Positions 24,134 to 35,213 of a DNA stretch of 46,259 nt are shown one piece after another. Within the stretch, counting starts at the first letter, position 1. Each line of letters starts with the position of its first letter. The position numbers and the translations under genes were made by a program. The stretch spans positions 1-46,259 of the forward strand of contig AZLU01000288.1 of assembly GCA_002224055.1 (NCBI GenBank), in the 5' to 3' direction. Under the pieces are notes generated by a model. The model was given only the letters and a program-made list of their open reading frames with translations. It made no database searches and was not told where the DNA came from. This stretch comes from Pezizomycotina sp. ARF18. Its lineage: Eukaryota > Ascomycota.

Positions 24134-25837
24134 CTACTCCCCCAGTAGCCAACCTCCAAAGACTAACCGGTACGTCCCATGCCAACCCTTCTCCACCATT
24201 AATAAATCGCAGAAGAAGAATCCGCACGTGAGCTGTAACCACGCCACCATCCAGAACACGCTGAACGCACTGCCCAGTCTCGTTTGGCGCGCGGCGGCGG
24301 GTGACGATGAGCGCGGGAATAGTATTTTCAGGAAGACTTCTTCGAGGAAGAGTCCTAGCGGTTGTATGGCGAACCACGTGAAGGAACCGTACCCGCGGAC
24401 TCCCAGGACGGTGCAGCCGGCGAGGTGAAGGAGGCGGAGTTCGTGAATGTAACGAGGACTCTGATGTGGTTACGTAGGGCGCGGTTTTTGGGTTTCTTCT
24501 TCTCTGTTTTTTCCGTTTGCATATCCGTTTGCATATCCGTTCGCGTGTCCGTTCGTTGTAGATGAGGTAGTAGTAGTTTCGTCGCCGAAGAGAATCTGCA
24601 AATTATTTCGCTGGGAGGCCTCATCTGCATCCTAAACGTCTGATGCCAAAACTTCCCCAGAAATTCCTCAACCCGCGATTCTCCCGTAAAAGCACGACCC
24701 GAACGGTCCGAACAGCGGCGGCCAATCCTTCGGTTCGTCGAGGCGTAATATACACACAGACAATCGAAAGCGTATCGTACAAGCCGTTAAAAGCGCGCAT
24801 ACCTCTACCGCGACGCCGGAGTTCCTGCAGTTATGTATGCTATTTTCACGACACATTATTGAATGATGCCACCATCGGTGTAGACATCGACCGTCGAACA
24901 TGGATATCCTGTCCGCGTCGTACTGGAGGAAAGGAGTGAAAGATTCCAGCAACCGCGTTCGCGGAAAAACGGGTCGACGGAAACGACGTAACCGATCGCA
25001 TCCATAGCCAAATACAACCGAACGCGCGCGTCGCTTGCAGCCAAAAAAACGCGAGTCTAGAATTATATTCCGGCGAATCACTCCCGTTACGGTGCTCCGC
25101 TACCCCTTCGGTCGAAATCCCCTACCGATACCCCTATGATTCGCAAGGAGATTCGCAACCCACATACCCCTTTGAAAAACGTCAACTCCGCGGGATTCCG
25201 TGGTACGCCATCCTCGTCCGCTTCATCCTGCTCCAGCCAGAACCGCTCGTCTTCGTATATATCCACAAGAAGCAAGTAATTCACCGCCGTTAGGGCAATG
25301 TAGAACAGCGCCGCACCGCCGAGGAACGCGACGGCCAGTGGCGCGACGTAGCCGTTAGTATCGGATTAAGAATCCGCCGACGACGAACGGAACGCAAAGT
25401 AACGAACGTACGGCCGTTTGAGGGAGAAGACGAGGTGAGGTGGAGAAGCACGAGCGGTACGAGGAGGTGTTTGTGTAGGATGAAGGGTGTGCGGTGGTCT
25501 CGCGGTGGATGATATTTTTAAACATGCTTAAGTTGTACAGAGCTAGAGCCAGAGCCAGAGCCAGAGCCGGAGCTAAAAGGAAAGTAAACAAAATCGGGAA
25601 GCTGGCTTGTGAAAGTGGTGGAAAAGAAAAATTCGATTCCGTTGCCGCTAACAAAGAAAAAGAACCAACAAAGACTGCTGCCAGCACCAATAGCGCAATA
25701 ATAAAAAGCAAATAGTACGCCAAGGACTTTAAGCGAGGCAGGAGCGGGAAGACTTCCGAAACTTATTTGGGAAAAAGGGAGATAGAGACTGCGTCGGAGG
25801 AAGACGGTGACGAACTCTTCTTCTTGTAAACCGCCAT
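24134..25837 (-). CDS. MBOAT / fungal wax-synthase-like acyltransferase, frameshifted
   Basis: The signature is split over frames. After DWPPLFGPFG (about 24735-24705) comes LRNFWG, then KFWHQTFR with the presumed catalytic His at 24643-24645. This is the wax-synthase (MBOAT_2) motif. Hydrophobic segments include LAYYLLFIIALLVLAAVF (about 25725-25670) and APLAVAFLGGAALFYIAL (about 25350). After the motif come GSFTWFAIQPLGLFLEEVF and FSVFWMVAWLQLTC, and the stop is at 24134-24136. It would be an integral ER membrane enzyme that transfers an acyl or acetyl group to a hydroxyl; relatives work on fatty alcohols and on terpenoid metabolites. The substrate cannot be predicted. The start is taken at the ATG at 25837, but the next 110 bases contain a stop in that frame, so it is uncertain. 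Most breaks are single-base losses, for instance a missing G within FWGK. Confidence 0.83.
24512..24555 (-). repeat. 12-bp minisatellite in the MBOAT gene
   Basis: About three and a half copies of TCCGTTTGCATA on the plus strand, with sequence drift in the last. In one minus-strand frame this encodes a short NG-Y/H-A repeat. It lies about 90-130 nt after the catalytic WHQ motif, in a polar loop followed by lysines. Confidence 0.8.
25539..25574 (-). repeat. AGAGCC hexamer repeat in the MBOAT gene
   Basis: Six near-perfect hexamers. Depending on the minus-strand frame they encode Leu-Ala or Gly-Ser alternation. The Leu-Ala frame is continuous with a hydrophobic segment and so is the likely one, lengthening a membrane helix. 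Confidence 0.85.
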
Positions 25838-26694
25838 GATAATAGGAAAGAGAGGACGACGACAAGTGAACTTGATGATTGAAAATGATTGTAGTTCTAG
25901 GAAATTTGGACCCTTTTTTCTGTTAAAAAGCTAGATGAGAGTTTTTATATATTACCCTCTTGTATCGAGAACTTAACCTCGGTATACGGACCCTTTCTTA
26001 TCAGGGGTTTTTTATTAAAAAATAATTTTTAACGGTATGTTAGAGTGTTGTCGGATGGTCGGTGGTTACACGGAGGGTGGATCCGGATCCGTTTGCCGGT
26101 ATCATAAATCATCGGATCATTGCCACATCTAGGGGGTCATATACGTAATGCAGACGTAACTGAGGAGGTTCAGCTGAAGATTTTTTCCGACCGTTGTGAG
26201 ATGTTCTTAAGAAGAGGGCTGATCGCGTAGTTGCCGCGGCTATTGCGTTCTACCTGATGATCTTTATATCGTCGTATTTTGCAATTTAATTTTCGACAAA
26301 GAAAGCCAGGCATGAATCGTTAGTGCTGTCTGATTGCGATAGATTGAAATTGTAATTTCCGTCTAGTTCATGCTTCATATTTATTTTATTGTGGAGGTCG
26401 GAGGGGGGACAAGTACAGTTAACGAAATGCAGACAGACCTCATATCAACATATATCGCCCTAACAGCTTTCTTAACTACTTCTCATAATTAAAGAGCCGT
26501 GGTTTTGATATCAGTCTTTGCTTTCGATCTACTTCGCTCGATAATATATCACTTAGTATATCTCCATAAATTGAGTCAATTGTCTAGAAAGTGAGGAGAA
26601 ATGTACTTAAGCTGGTATGTATCAGTACTTGAGTTATTTGCCCTCAGCAAGTATTATTAATCCATCATAATTTATTAGGTCGTAAAGGGGATAA

Positions 26695-26785
26695 TATTTT
26701 TATTTATTTTATTTATTTTTTTTTTTAAGTTTTCACTCTTAATAATAAAATTTGCCAGGTATCAAAAAAAAAAAAAAAAAAAAAA
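26695..26785. repeat. (TTTA)n tract, short spacer and A22, third copy of a dispersed repeat
   Basis: T/A simple repeat, then TTTTCACTCTTAATAA, TTGCCAGGTATC and 22 A. Order and composition resemble the elements at 22585-22675 and 23375-23434. Confidence 0.4.
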
Positions 26786-29700
26786 GGTCAAACTTGAAAT
26801 ATCACTTAAACAAAAACTCGAAAAACCACAAGCGCAACTAGTTTTAATGTACCTCATATCCAGGCCAATACTTCATATTCAGTACGATATTATATAGCAA
26901 TCCAAAATTCGTGCATACGTCGATGTATCGGGTAGATGTAATATTGGCCGGACTAGACTTCTTCGATAAAATATATACGGTCACGTACTCACACCGCAAA
27001 AACAACAGCGTTAATGTGTACCAACTCTCACACTGAATATGGAGTAAAGATAGGTATACTTCTTTAAGTGCCCTCGTAGCTAACTAGCACCGCAAGAGAC
27101 AGCCTCATGGAATAACATGGATCAACCTCGCGTATCTCGTATTATTTGCTAAGCCTTTACAAGGATTCTCCTTTTCGTAGTTATGTCGCGAATCTTCCAG
27201 ACCGCATAAACTCTTCCTATATGTACAGGGTAAGGACGGAAAGAAGATGTTTCGACCGAGATGATAAACTCCGGGGAGGGGTTTACAAAGAAAGGAGGCG
27301 AAGACAGTAAGCGGCTTCGTCTTCTTGTACATTGGTAATGTAACAATGCGCAAGAGGCTGGACTCTTGCACGCTAATAGCCCATGTAATATGATAAACTC
27401 GCATGGAAATGAGTTAGAAAGCAACCATCCCATAGTGAAACACTAAAATCGACCTTCAAGCAACCATCGCACATAAGGATTGTGCGTTGAAGATGAAGAT
27501 TTAGACTCATAGAAGGGCGACGTGGTATAACTTCAAACCGACCAGAGGCGATATTCATATTAAGAGCTTACCTTTACGAAAACGACCATATTAGATGACA
27601 ACGCCATCAATAACCACGGAGACGAAAAACTAGAGGATATTTCAACGACAATATTGATCTTCATATTGCCATCTTCAAGAGTTCAGAGTGAGAGCATGGA
27701 AGGAGGAAACTGAATCATATACGCTCATAGTACTCTCGCAAAGATGTTCCTCCGGGATAAATGACTTCAGCGCGCAAAAGAAACGAAATACCGATGAGCG
27801 TTTATGACTAGTAAAACCGCTATCCACGGACTGGTCAACGTTGAACGACAGAAGGATTGATAAATCAATCCGCCTAATCCACAGCGTGTCTAAAAGCTAC
27901 GACAAAAATGAAGCATATCAATCTCGCGTTGCTCGCCTCAGCCCCCATATCGTATTAATTTATCCTACAAAGAAGAAAACCACTTTGCAATAAGTAGCTG
28001 CTGCACAAGGTACAATGCATAGTGTTGCTCGCTGTTGTGCTGTATTACTACGCGTTCTGATAATACTCTATCGCGGTGATTTAAAAGCAGCTACGATCTT
28101 GCAAAAGATAAGAACATAGAGACGATAGAGAATCATCGAGAGGTTTCCCCAATTATAACACGGCCAAGCCATGCACCTGCAGTCCAGTTTCATAAATTAA
28201 TGAGACGAGAACCTCATAGACAATTCAATTTACCCTCTTGACCTCCGATGAACAACAAATAAGTCCCCGGAAGTTGGGTTGGATCGTCGTATTTGCTTCA
28301 TTACCGTAAAGCGAATTGAGGAAATATCTGCCAGCCTAATACAAGGTACAATCGCGCTACTGACGCACCAAACACGTAAGACCTTTGAGAGTTATAGCCC
28401 GAGATTTATCGTTTAATGATACCCAGATCGACTCAAGGACGGACAGGTGTACTATTTTGACTCTTTAAAGTGTAATGGAGTCCTGCTGTGGGATAACCAG
28501 ATGTATTAATTGCCGAGCAGGTCTCCTGCGATAAACTGTGGTCCAATCACAGCGCACATCTCATATTGGATGGATGGAACGCGAAGTCGATATTTGTCGT
28601 TAGCTATTAACTTTAAACTAATGGCCTCAATGCAAACCATTAGGCCCTTTCGTACACTCAAATTACGAGAACCCTCGAACATCATTCGTAACGGTGTACC
28701 GCGGAATGGATCAAGAAGTTATAGGATGGAACTCGTAACTATCGACAGGGTGTTTAACCTTGATGCCCGCTGCACAATCCATAGCGAGCGGCAACAATTA
28801 CCCGCCGTTTCGCGCTATGGATATATGATTGGTGTGATCCGAGAGCAAGGAATGATATTTGAAACTGAAGAAGGCGACCGAGAGTCGCGATAAGACTCTG
28901 TACTACTCCTGCAAAGTAGTAAAGATGTTTACAGAAAACACTGACGTTTGTCTAATCATAATTTCAAATCATCGTAAATCGTGGAAATGATTAGTATACC
29001 TACCAGGTGCTTCGGTTAATTCTATATGTCAACGTTGAACCTACTAATCTCATCGGTTTAATTTGCTGACAGCATTCTCAGCGGCAATTTCGAGGGATAT
29101 GCCTACACTGGTGCATCTGTATGCCAATACTGTCGCAACACGAAGCTAACTAATAAACTACATGGAGCATTTTGAGACGATCGACTCTAGTTCGGTGAAT
29201 TCAGTAAAAGGCATACAGCCTTCTTTAAATCAGCAGTTGATACGAAACCAAGAATCAAATCTCGAAAGTTTACTCCCTTAATTTGATTGTTTAATCACAT
29301 ATCTTATTATTGACATCCAAACTGACGAACTACGATAGTATAATTGCTTTCTACGTGCTGATGTCGACATATACCAACCACCGCTCCATATGCCTCCTCT
29401 GGCGTTGAGTAATTGTATTTCCACGTAGCCCAGACCAACTAGAATGTTCTCGCAGCACGGAGGGATGCGCTAGTTAGAAATTTCGGAGTAGATGTTATCT
29501 AAATATAGTAGGAGTGGTAATGAAACCCCACCGGAATAAGCATAATTTACTCTAGGTTATCACCACGGAAGAATCTCGTTTATAATGGTATTTAAAAGTC
29601 ACCGTAGGTATTATATTTTGCTCTCACTTAATTATTCTAGCATGTTATATATCACCTACGATGCTGGGAATGAAGGAAGTTACTTGGATATTATTGACAT

Positions 29701-32234
29701 GCGATGTCGTGACCCCCGATAGAAGCCAGTATCGCCCGTACACGACCTGTTTTCAGTCTATGGATTAGCAGCGCAAAGATAGCTTTGATCCGAAAAACAC
29801 AAACTTTCTTAGACACCCCCTTGGTCGCTAGAAGTAAACTCCGCTTCTGAATAGCGCCCTATACTTCGCCTATCACGCTAGTAAAACATTGGGTACAACA
29901 TTAGCAGCTTCTTTGTTATGATACTATTATCCTTTGAAATCTGCACAACTTAAGGTCTAGGAAGCTGATCCGGTTATGAAGAATAGTTTATATCATGTTC
30001 AGAAACGATCAAAGAACAAACGCGGATACCATTTTATTTTAAATGGTTCGAGTTTTAGTAAACCGATCCTGGGAGGCCATAATCTAAACTTATTGAAACA
30101 TTGCAGAAATGCCTCGGAGAGGGTGTGATGGAATCTGACTTCCAGCTAGCGACACATACCTAGAGGTGAAGTTTCGCACAAGGACAAATAATAGCGGGTA
30201 TATACTACCGTCGCGATAGGCGAGTTCTGCTCTTCAAAAAGCACTTATATCTGATATTTTCGTTTGAAGAGGAGTCCTTGAAGGTACCAGCCTAGAAATC
30301 TGGCAGATTGATACTTGAACACCGGCTTATAAGCGACCTTGCTTAGGTAAACTCCAATCGTAGCAACTAAATATAACGAGATTGGCGCCAAGAATAAACG
30401 GTTTTTTTTTCAACGCAGTATCCGGGCCCTGATATTCCTCTTCCGACGACGATAGGTAAATTATTTGCAACAAAACACGCGGAAAATATAAAAGGTTGGC
30501 CAAGCTTTCGGCAGGATTCATAATATTGCAAGCGCGAGGTTCATCCTGTTATAAGGTCTCGAAGCGATTTTAAAATGTCAAACATCTCCTTGTGTAGTCC
30601 ATTTGTGTTCACAGAATTTAATTCTCTTCTATGCCCGCCGCAAACGAGAAGTGCAACGCCTAGAGGGTGATACGGAAGCATGAATTTCATATAGACTTGG
30701 TGCGATAAACCTTGAGACTGCGTGTTCAATAACGCATAAGTCTTGTTAACATCACACTTGCTGGAAGTTCAATATAACGGTCTTTGGCGCCTTCTTAAAT
30801 CGCACTTGAGAATTCAATGCGGTAAATTAGCACGTTGTAAAGGATGACGAAATAACAGATACTCTAGGTTCGATCTCCGTGCTCGATATTACGAAACAGA
30901 ATAGAATCAAAGACAGCAGGATAACTGGAAATCCTATACAAGACTGGCTTTCAGACTGGCCCAACCTTAGTATAAGCCGCGTGAGGTATTGTGTAGAACA
31001 AACTAATCGGATAGTAGCGCACGGACGATATGTGCTATAAACCAGAGATAGCTTGGACAATCGGCGGGAGTAATATTCAATCACTGAAGCCGAAGGGATC
31101 TGCGAATTAAGTAGAAAGGGGTCGACTATTCGCAAACAGTGAAGCAGTTGGGCCCTTTAAAATGAGACCTTGAGCCCGCGATATACTTTATTTCACGCAT
31201 GCTCAATCCACGATCAAATCGAAGCCTTGCTTTCAGAGCCCTAAATCCCGCAACCTTCCCAGCCGATATACAGCTCTCGAACATAAGATACAACCGAGAT
31301 ATAACAAAACCGTAGCACGATCGGTACCTCTACCAAGTTACATCATTTTTCTCCGATAATACTTTGGTTCGGATCCGCCCCTCGATAGTTTAAGGTGATA
31401 AATCTCCGTAAGTTTCAGAGCCGCCGAAGGTGAAAAAAGAGCATTAACGAGAGCAATATTACATCATACGCTTCGATTCGTCCAAAACCCCTTCAATATA
31501 AGTATTATGATAAGACTCGTGTAAGGTTTCATAGTTGTAGTAAATTTGACCATTAAATTACCGCTCAACGGCTGCCATTGGCGGAGACGTTCCCCAACAT
31601 ACCAAAGCTCATCCTCGATAGTTGCTATCTTGTGGCAACGTGACCAAATGGGATTTAGCTTCAGTGGATATTAAACCGAATCCCCACGTTCACCTGATAC
31701 CGTACATAATGCCCTTCTGAATTGAACTGGGTTACAAAGAATTTTATTGCAGTAGCCCTATAAATCTGTAACGCCTTCTCGCGTTGATCGAATAATCCAT
31801 AGTTTGCACATTTTCAAACTTCGTTACACAGTAGTCATTGCATCAACGCGTTGAAGAGATGATATTACAAATTAATACCCGTTCACGGTGCGAAGATTCG
31901 ATATCCTTGCTCTTTCTATTTCCGTCACATCGTACTCCTCGCAGCGAAACTGGATAAAATCAGACCAACGTGCTACAACAACACTCATATTACGAGACTG
32001 ACGGCAAGTTGGCATAGTCGCAACCCGACGTAGCAAAAATAGAGAGACAGGAATACTTCATACCGTATTATTACAAGGCGTTGGCGTCTGATTTTATAGT
32101 CTAGTTTCTTACACTAAGCAAGCTCCACGCATCGTGGATACGCTGAAAGACGAATGGCCGGCCCGAAAGATATTATGAAGCTATCAGCTCATCGTTGTAA
32201 TTTTTGTTATATCCACTCGTCTAGTTAACATATT

Positions 32235-32814
32235 ATGTCTGATGTCCATATATCGGACCGGACATTAAACAAAGCAAAACTACAAACGGGTGATACGCGC
32301 TGCCCATACAGCCCACGTTTCCTAGAACCTCAGATCTCTGCAAAGCAAGCCCATAGATGCAGAAAAGCCAGACGTGGGTTCTACAGAGCATACTCATTAT
32401 TAAGGAATTGCCGCAACATTCAAATTCGGATTCTCTATGACCACTTCATATTCGCCGTTAGGATTCGCCCCACCCTTCTAATTCATATTTCCGATGGAAA
32501 TCCAAGATGTACCGGTGCTACACTCTCTAAGTTGTTCTGATAGGTCCATCAAACTTTCTCTACAAGCGGAGTTAAAAGATACCATGTATCATTATCGCGG
32601 CTATTCTTACGGGTCCAAAGTCTCAAATTACAGACACGTAGACAAATTTGGAATCTCGAGCTACAAACACGTAGACGATCCAATATTATTACTACTATAT
32701 ACCAGCTCCGATTATTTCAGTAGCGAAGCACCGGGCACTGGGCAAAAGATGTACAACCCTTACGGTACAATCATCGGCAGATTTACAGAAACATGGATAG
32801 CGGCTTTTAGATGA
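32235..32814 (+). CDS. Two overlapping hypothetical open frames
   Basis: An ATG-started frame (32235-32540, 101 codons) is overlapped by a second (32494-32814, 106 codons) in another register. In the second frame a 33-nt direct repeat gives two copies of an S-YRHVD / S-YKHVD motif. The arrangement is what a single gene with a one-base loss near 32500 would look like, but there is no family resemblance. Confidence 0.2.
32621..32686 (+). repeat. 33-nt direct repeat, two copies
   Basis: TCTCAAATTACAGACACG and TCTCGAGCTACAAACACG begin two adjacent 33-nt units, each followed by TAGAC. They lie inside the hypothetical frame at 32494-32814. Confidence 0.75.
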
Positions 32815-33076
32815 ATACTTGGTAGTCGATGGGAAATGGGTGTAAAGGTATCGGTTGATACCAACTTTGAATAAAGAATACGCTCTGTAGTTTCGTTGTT
32901 GATGGTCTCTATATATACTGTACATATATCTCGTAAACATCGTGAGAAAAAAAAAAAAACCTATATTAAAAATGTGCTAACAAATCCAAGAAGAAAACCG
33001 AAACCAAAAATCTCCTCCAAGTCAAGCGGTAATCCCCTTCCTCATCCCGGCATAAACAACAACGATGTCGCCTTCC

Positions 33077-34257
33077 TCAAACCCTCAACCGACTCAAATT
33101 ATCCTTCTTCGGGCTCGGACTCGGCGTCGGCGGCGCTTTCGGCTTCGGCGGCGGTTGTACAACATTCTGCACGATCCCCAGCATCTCAAGTCCCACAACA
33201 GCACTCCTCAAATCCAATCTAACCCCCAACAACGTCATCCGTATCCCATTAACAATATTCCCCTGAAAATCAGACTGCGCGCGATCTTTACTCCGTCCAT
33301 GAAAGTCTTCGAACCGCTGTAACGACTTCGCCTCCTCCAACTCCCTCGTCAGTATCTTAACGTCCGACTCCAGCGTCTTCTGCGCCGTGCGTAACCGTCC
33401 GACTATGAATATCCCCGCGTCCGTATTGCGTAGTGGTTTTTGTTCATTTATTAGTTCCCGCTGTATTTTCAACACCATCCCGCCGCCACTCCCATTACTT
33501 TCTTCCAGCGCCGTATCGAGTAGTCGTAAACCACCCTGCATCGTCCCATCGAACCTAGACATGGTAGCACCCAACCCCACAAGCGTCCCCCAATTATCCG
33601 CCTCGTGCAACCTCCTCTCCCTCCCTCCGCAACCTCAAAGTACTTCTCTTTGATTAAATCCCAGTGCGTCGTCGCCAGTACTACCCGCCGCATAAACTCC
33701 GCTCCGCATAATTTCCGGAATAGCATGCTGGTGGCGTACCGCGCTAACCGCCGTTCTGTAATGGGGTGTAGGTATATTATCGCCGAGAGGCGGACGTGGA
33801 AGCGGTAGATTGTTTCGAACCAGGTCGCGATGGTTATGAATACTTCGGTTTCGGTGAGGAATTCTTCTTCGAAGTTGGGGGCTTCGAGGAGGGTTACGTG
33901 GGAGGAGCCGTGCTTGAAGGTGTAGGCGGAGGTTCCCATGTGGTCTGGAGAGTACGTATTCCATCAGTTATGAAAAAAAAAAGGAGAGAAAAGAAACCGA
34001 TATGTGAGGAAGAATAGGCGTATTGAAGTACCGTACCTATTTTATAGTTCGCATTCGCCTGTCCGTCCGTTACGTTTTTAATAAAGCGGGCTTTCGTATT
34101 CGCACAGGCACCCATGACCGCGACGACGACCGGATCGGGAGCCTGCGCATCCCTTGGTATCTTCGACTCGGGAAGACCTACGTCACATCATCGGATGAGT
34201 AATGTTAACATGTAAACGCCCAAAAATACTTAACAATAGAGGGAACTTACGCTTCAT
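33077..34257 (-). CDS. Fungal P-loop GTPase-like protein with degenerate G motifs
   Basis: Exon 1 is only seven bases (34257-34251, ATGAAGC). Exon 2 is 34177-34037 and exon 3 starts at 33944; both introns are GT-AG and keep phase. VVVAVMGACANTKARFIKNV occupies the G1/Walker A place. VTLLEAPNFEEEF takes the place of the usual DTPG segment. Then follow TEVFITIATWFETIYRF, LSAIIYLHPITERRLARYA, MLFRKLCG and VVLATTHWDLIKEKYF, which match a fungal family of G-domain proteins. After a one-base loss near 33615 come MSRFDGT, IQRELINEQKPL, AGIFIVGRL and a coiled, Arg/Glu-rich segment, then a Pro/Lys-rich tail ending at 33077. Relatives are thought to bind nucleotide in the cytosol; their function is poorly known. 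The missing Gly and Ser/Thr of GxxxxGK[ST] may mean this member does not hydrolyse GTP. Confidence 0.78.
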
Positions 34258-34259
34258 AA

Positions 34260-35170
34260 TGTATATTTATATAGGTAAAAACGATATAACTCTGTATCTT
34301 CTCCTTTCTTTTTGCGCCACAATGCGGAGTAAAAAAGCTACCGAATAACACCAGGAAAAAAGAGTCGGCTACAATACCCTCCGCGAACGGTATTATGCAG
34401 CTTCTGCAGGTACAGAATTTTCCTTATCGAATCAAAGATCAAAAGAATGTGGAGAAATCTGTCCGTGTTCTGTAAGTTTTTGTATGAAAACTTTAGATTT
34501 GATAGAGAAAAACATTCACTTCGTAATTTCTCCTAAAATCTGCGGGAATTGGGTATATATAAGAAAATTATAGCGTCTTATGCAATTCGCTATAGCCATA
34601 GCAGTTTTTTTCCGCCCCAACAAAAGTCGCGTGTCTGCGTGTTTTCAGTTTATTGGACAAGCATCTGTGGAGTTTTTTTTTTTCTTATGAAATGCTTAAG
34701 TAGTTATTGGGTGGTAATTGCTTTAGCGCCAGCAGCGCCTTACATGATGCATGACAACTCGCATGCACGGCTTCTGCGGGATTCGGGAAGGAGGAATTCG
34801 AGGCGAATTCTGGTAAGGTTCTTTTTTCTTTCCAGGTTTATGAGCTAGCAGAGCTCAAGGATTAGTTTTACGCATTTAATCATCCATGTAAATATAACCA
34901 CGCTCGCTGTCATATCATGTCATGAGCTTCTTCTCGTGAAGCTTAGAATCAAGACGTGTCGAACGAAAATTGATGAGAGCCTCAAAGCTCCTTATCGTGG
35001 GTACTTTTTTAATCGATACCCACGTTTTAAATTGCGATCAGGCAGTAAAATGACAGGATCCACTTTTTTCCCCCAAATTTTCCGGTGAAACCGGAACATA
35101 ATTAAAGCAAATATAAATGAAATATTAAAAAAAAAGCCCCGTTACAGACATATTCAATAAATAAATTAAA
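34260..35170. other. Intergenic gap between GTPase-like and ALDH genes
   Basis: Contains the presumed promoter of the minus-strand GTPase-like gene. Short open frames only, for example 34549-34848 (+), with no motif. A perfect inverted repeat lies at 34996-35024. Confidence 0.55.
34996..35024. other. Inverted repeat, 8-bp perfect stem
   Basis: CGTGGGTA, a 13-nt AT-rich spacer, then TACCCACG. It lies about 190 bp beyond the ALDH stop codon. It could be an RNA hairpin or a DNA-binding palindrome; no function is claimed. Confidence 0.8.
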
Positions 35171-35177
35171 AAAAAAA

Positions 35178-35200
35178 AAAACCCTCGTGGAGGGGGTTTT
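35178..35200 (-). terminator. Stem-loop just after the ALDH stop codon
   Basis: AAAACCCTC, loop GTG, GAGGGGGTTTT. The stem has nine base pairs with two extra G. It starts 13 nt after the ALDH stop and, on the coding strand, is followed by a T-rich run. It resembles a hairpin-plus-U signal but in a fungus is better regarded as a 3' UTR structure; calling it a terminator is inference. Confidence 0.4.
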
Positions 35201-35213
35201 ATCGGAAGTTAAT

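Larger units (their letters stand above)
25900..32900. other. Gene-poor block of about 7 kb
   Basis: No recognisable protein family, exon chain or RNA gene on either strand. The longest open frame is about 127 codons (28510-28893, +), starts with a non-ATG codon and has no known motif. From about 27 to 32.9 kb there are almost no long A/T runs, unlike the rest of the window. A T/A repeat followed by A22 sits at 26695-26785. Confidence 0.5.
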
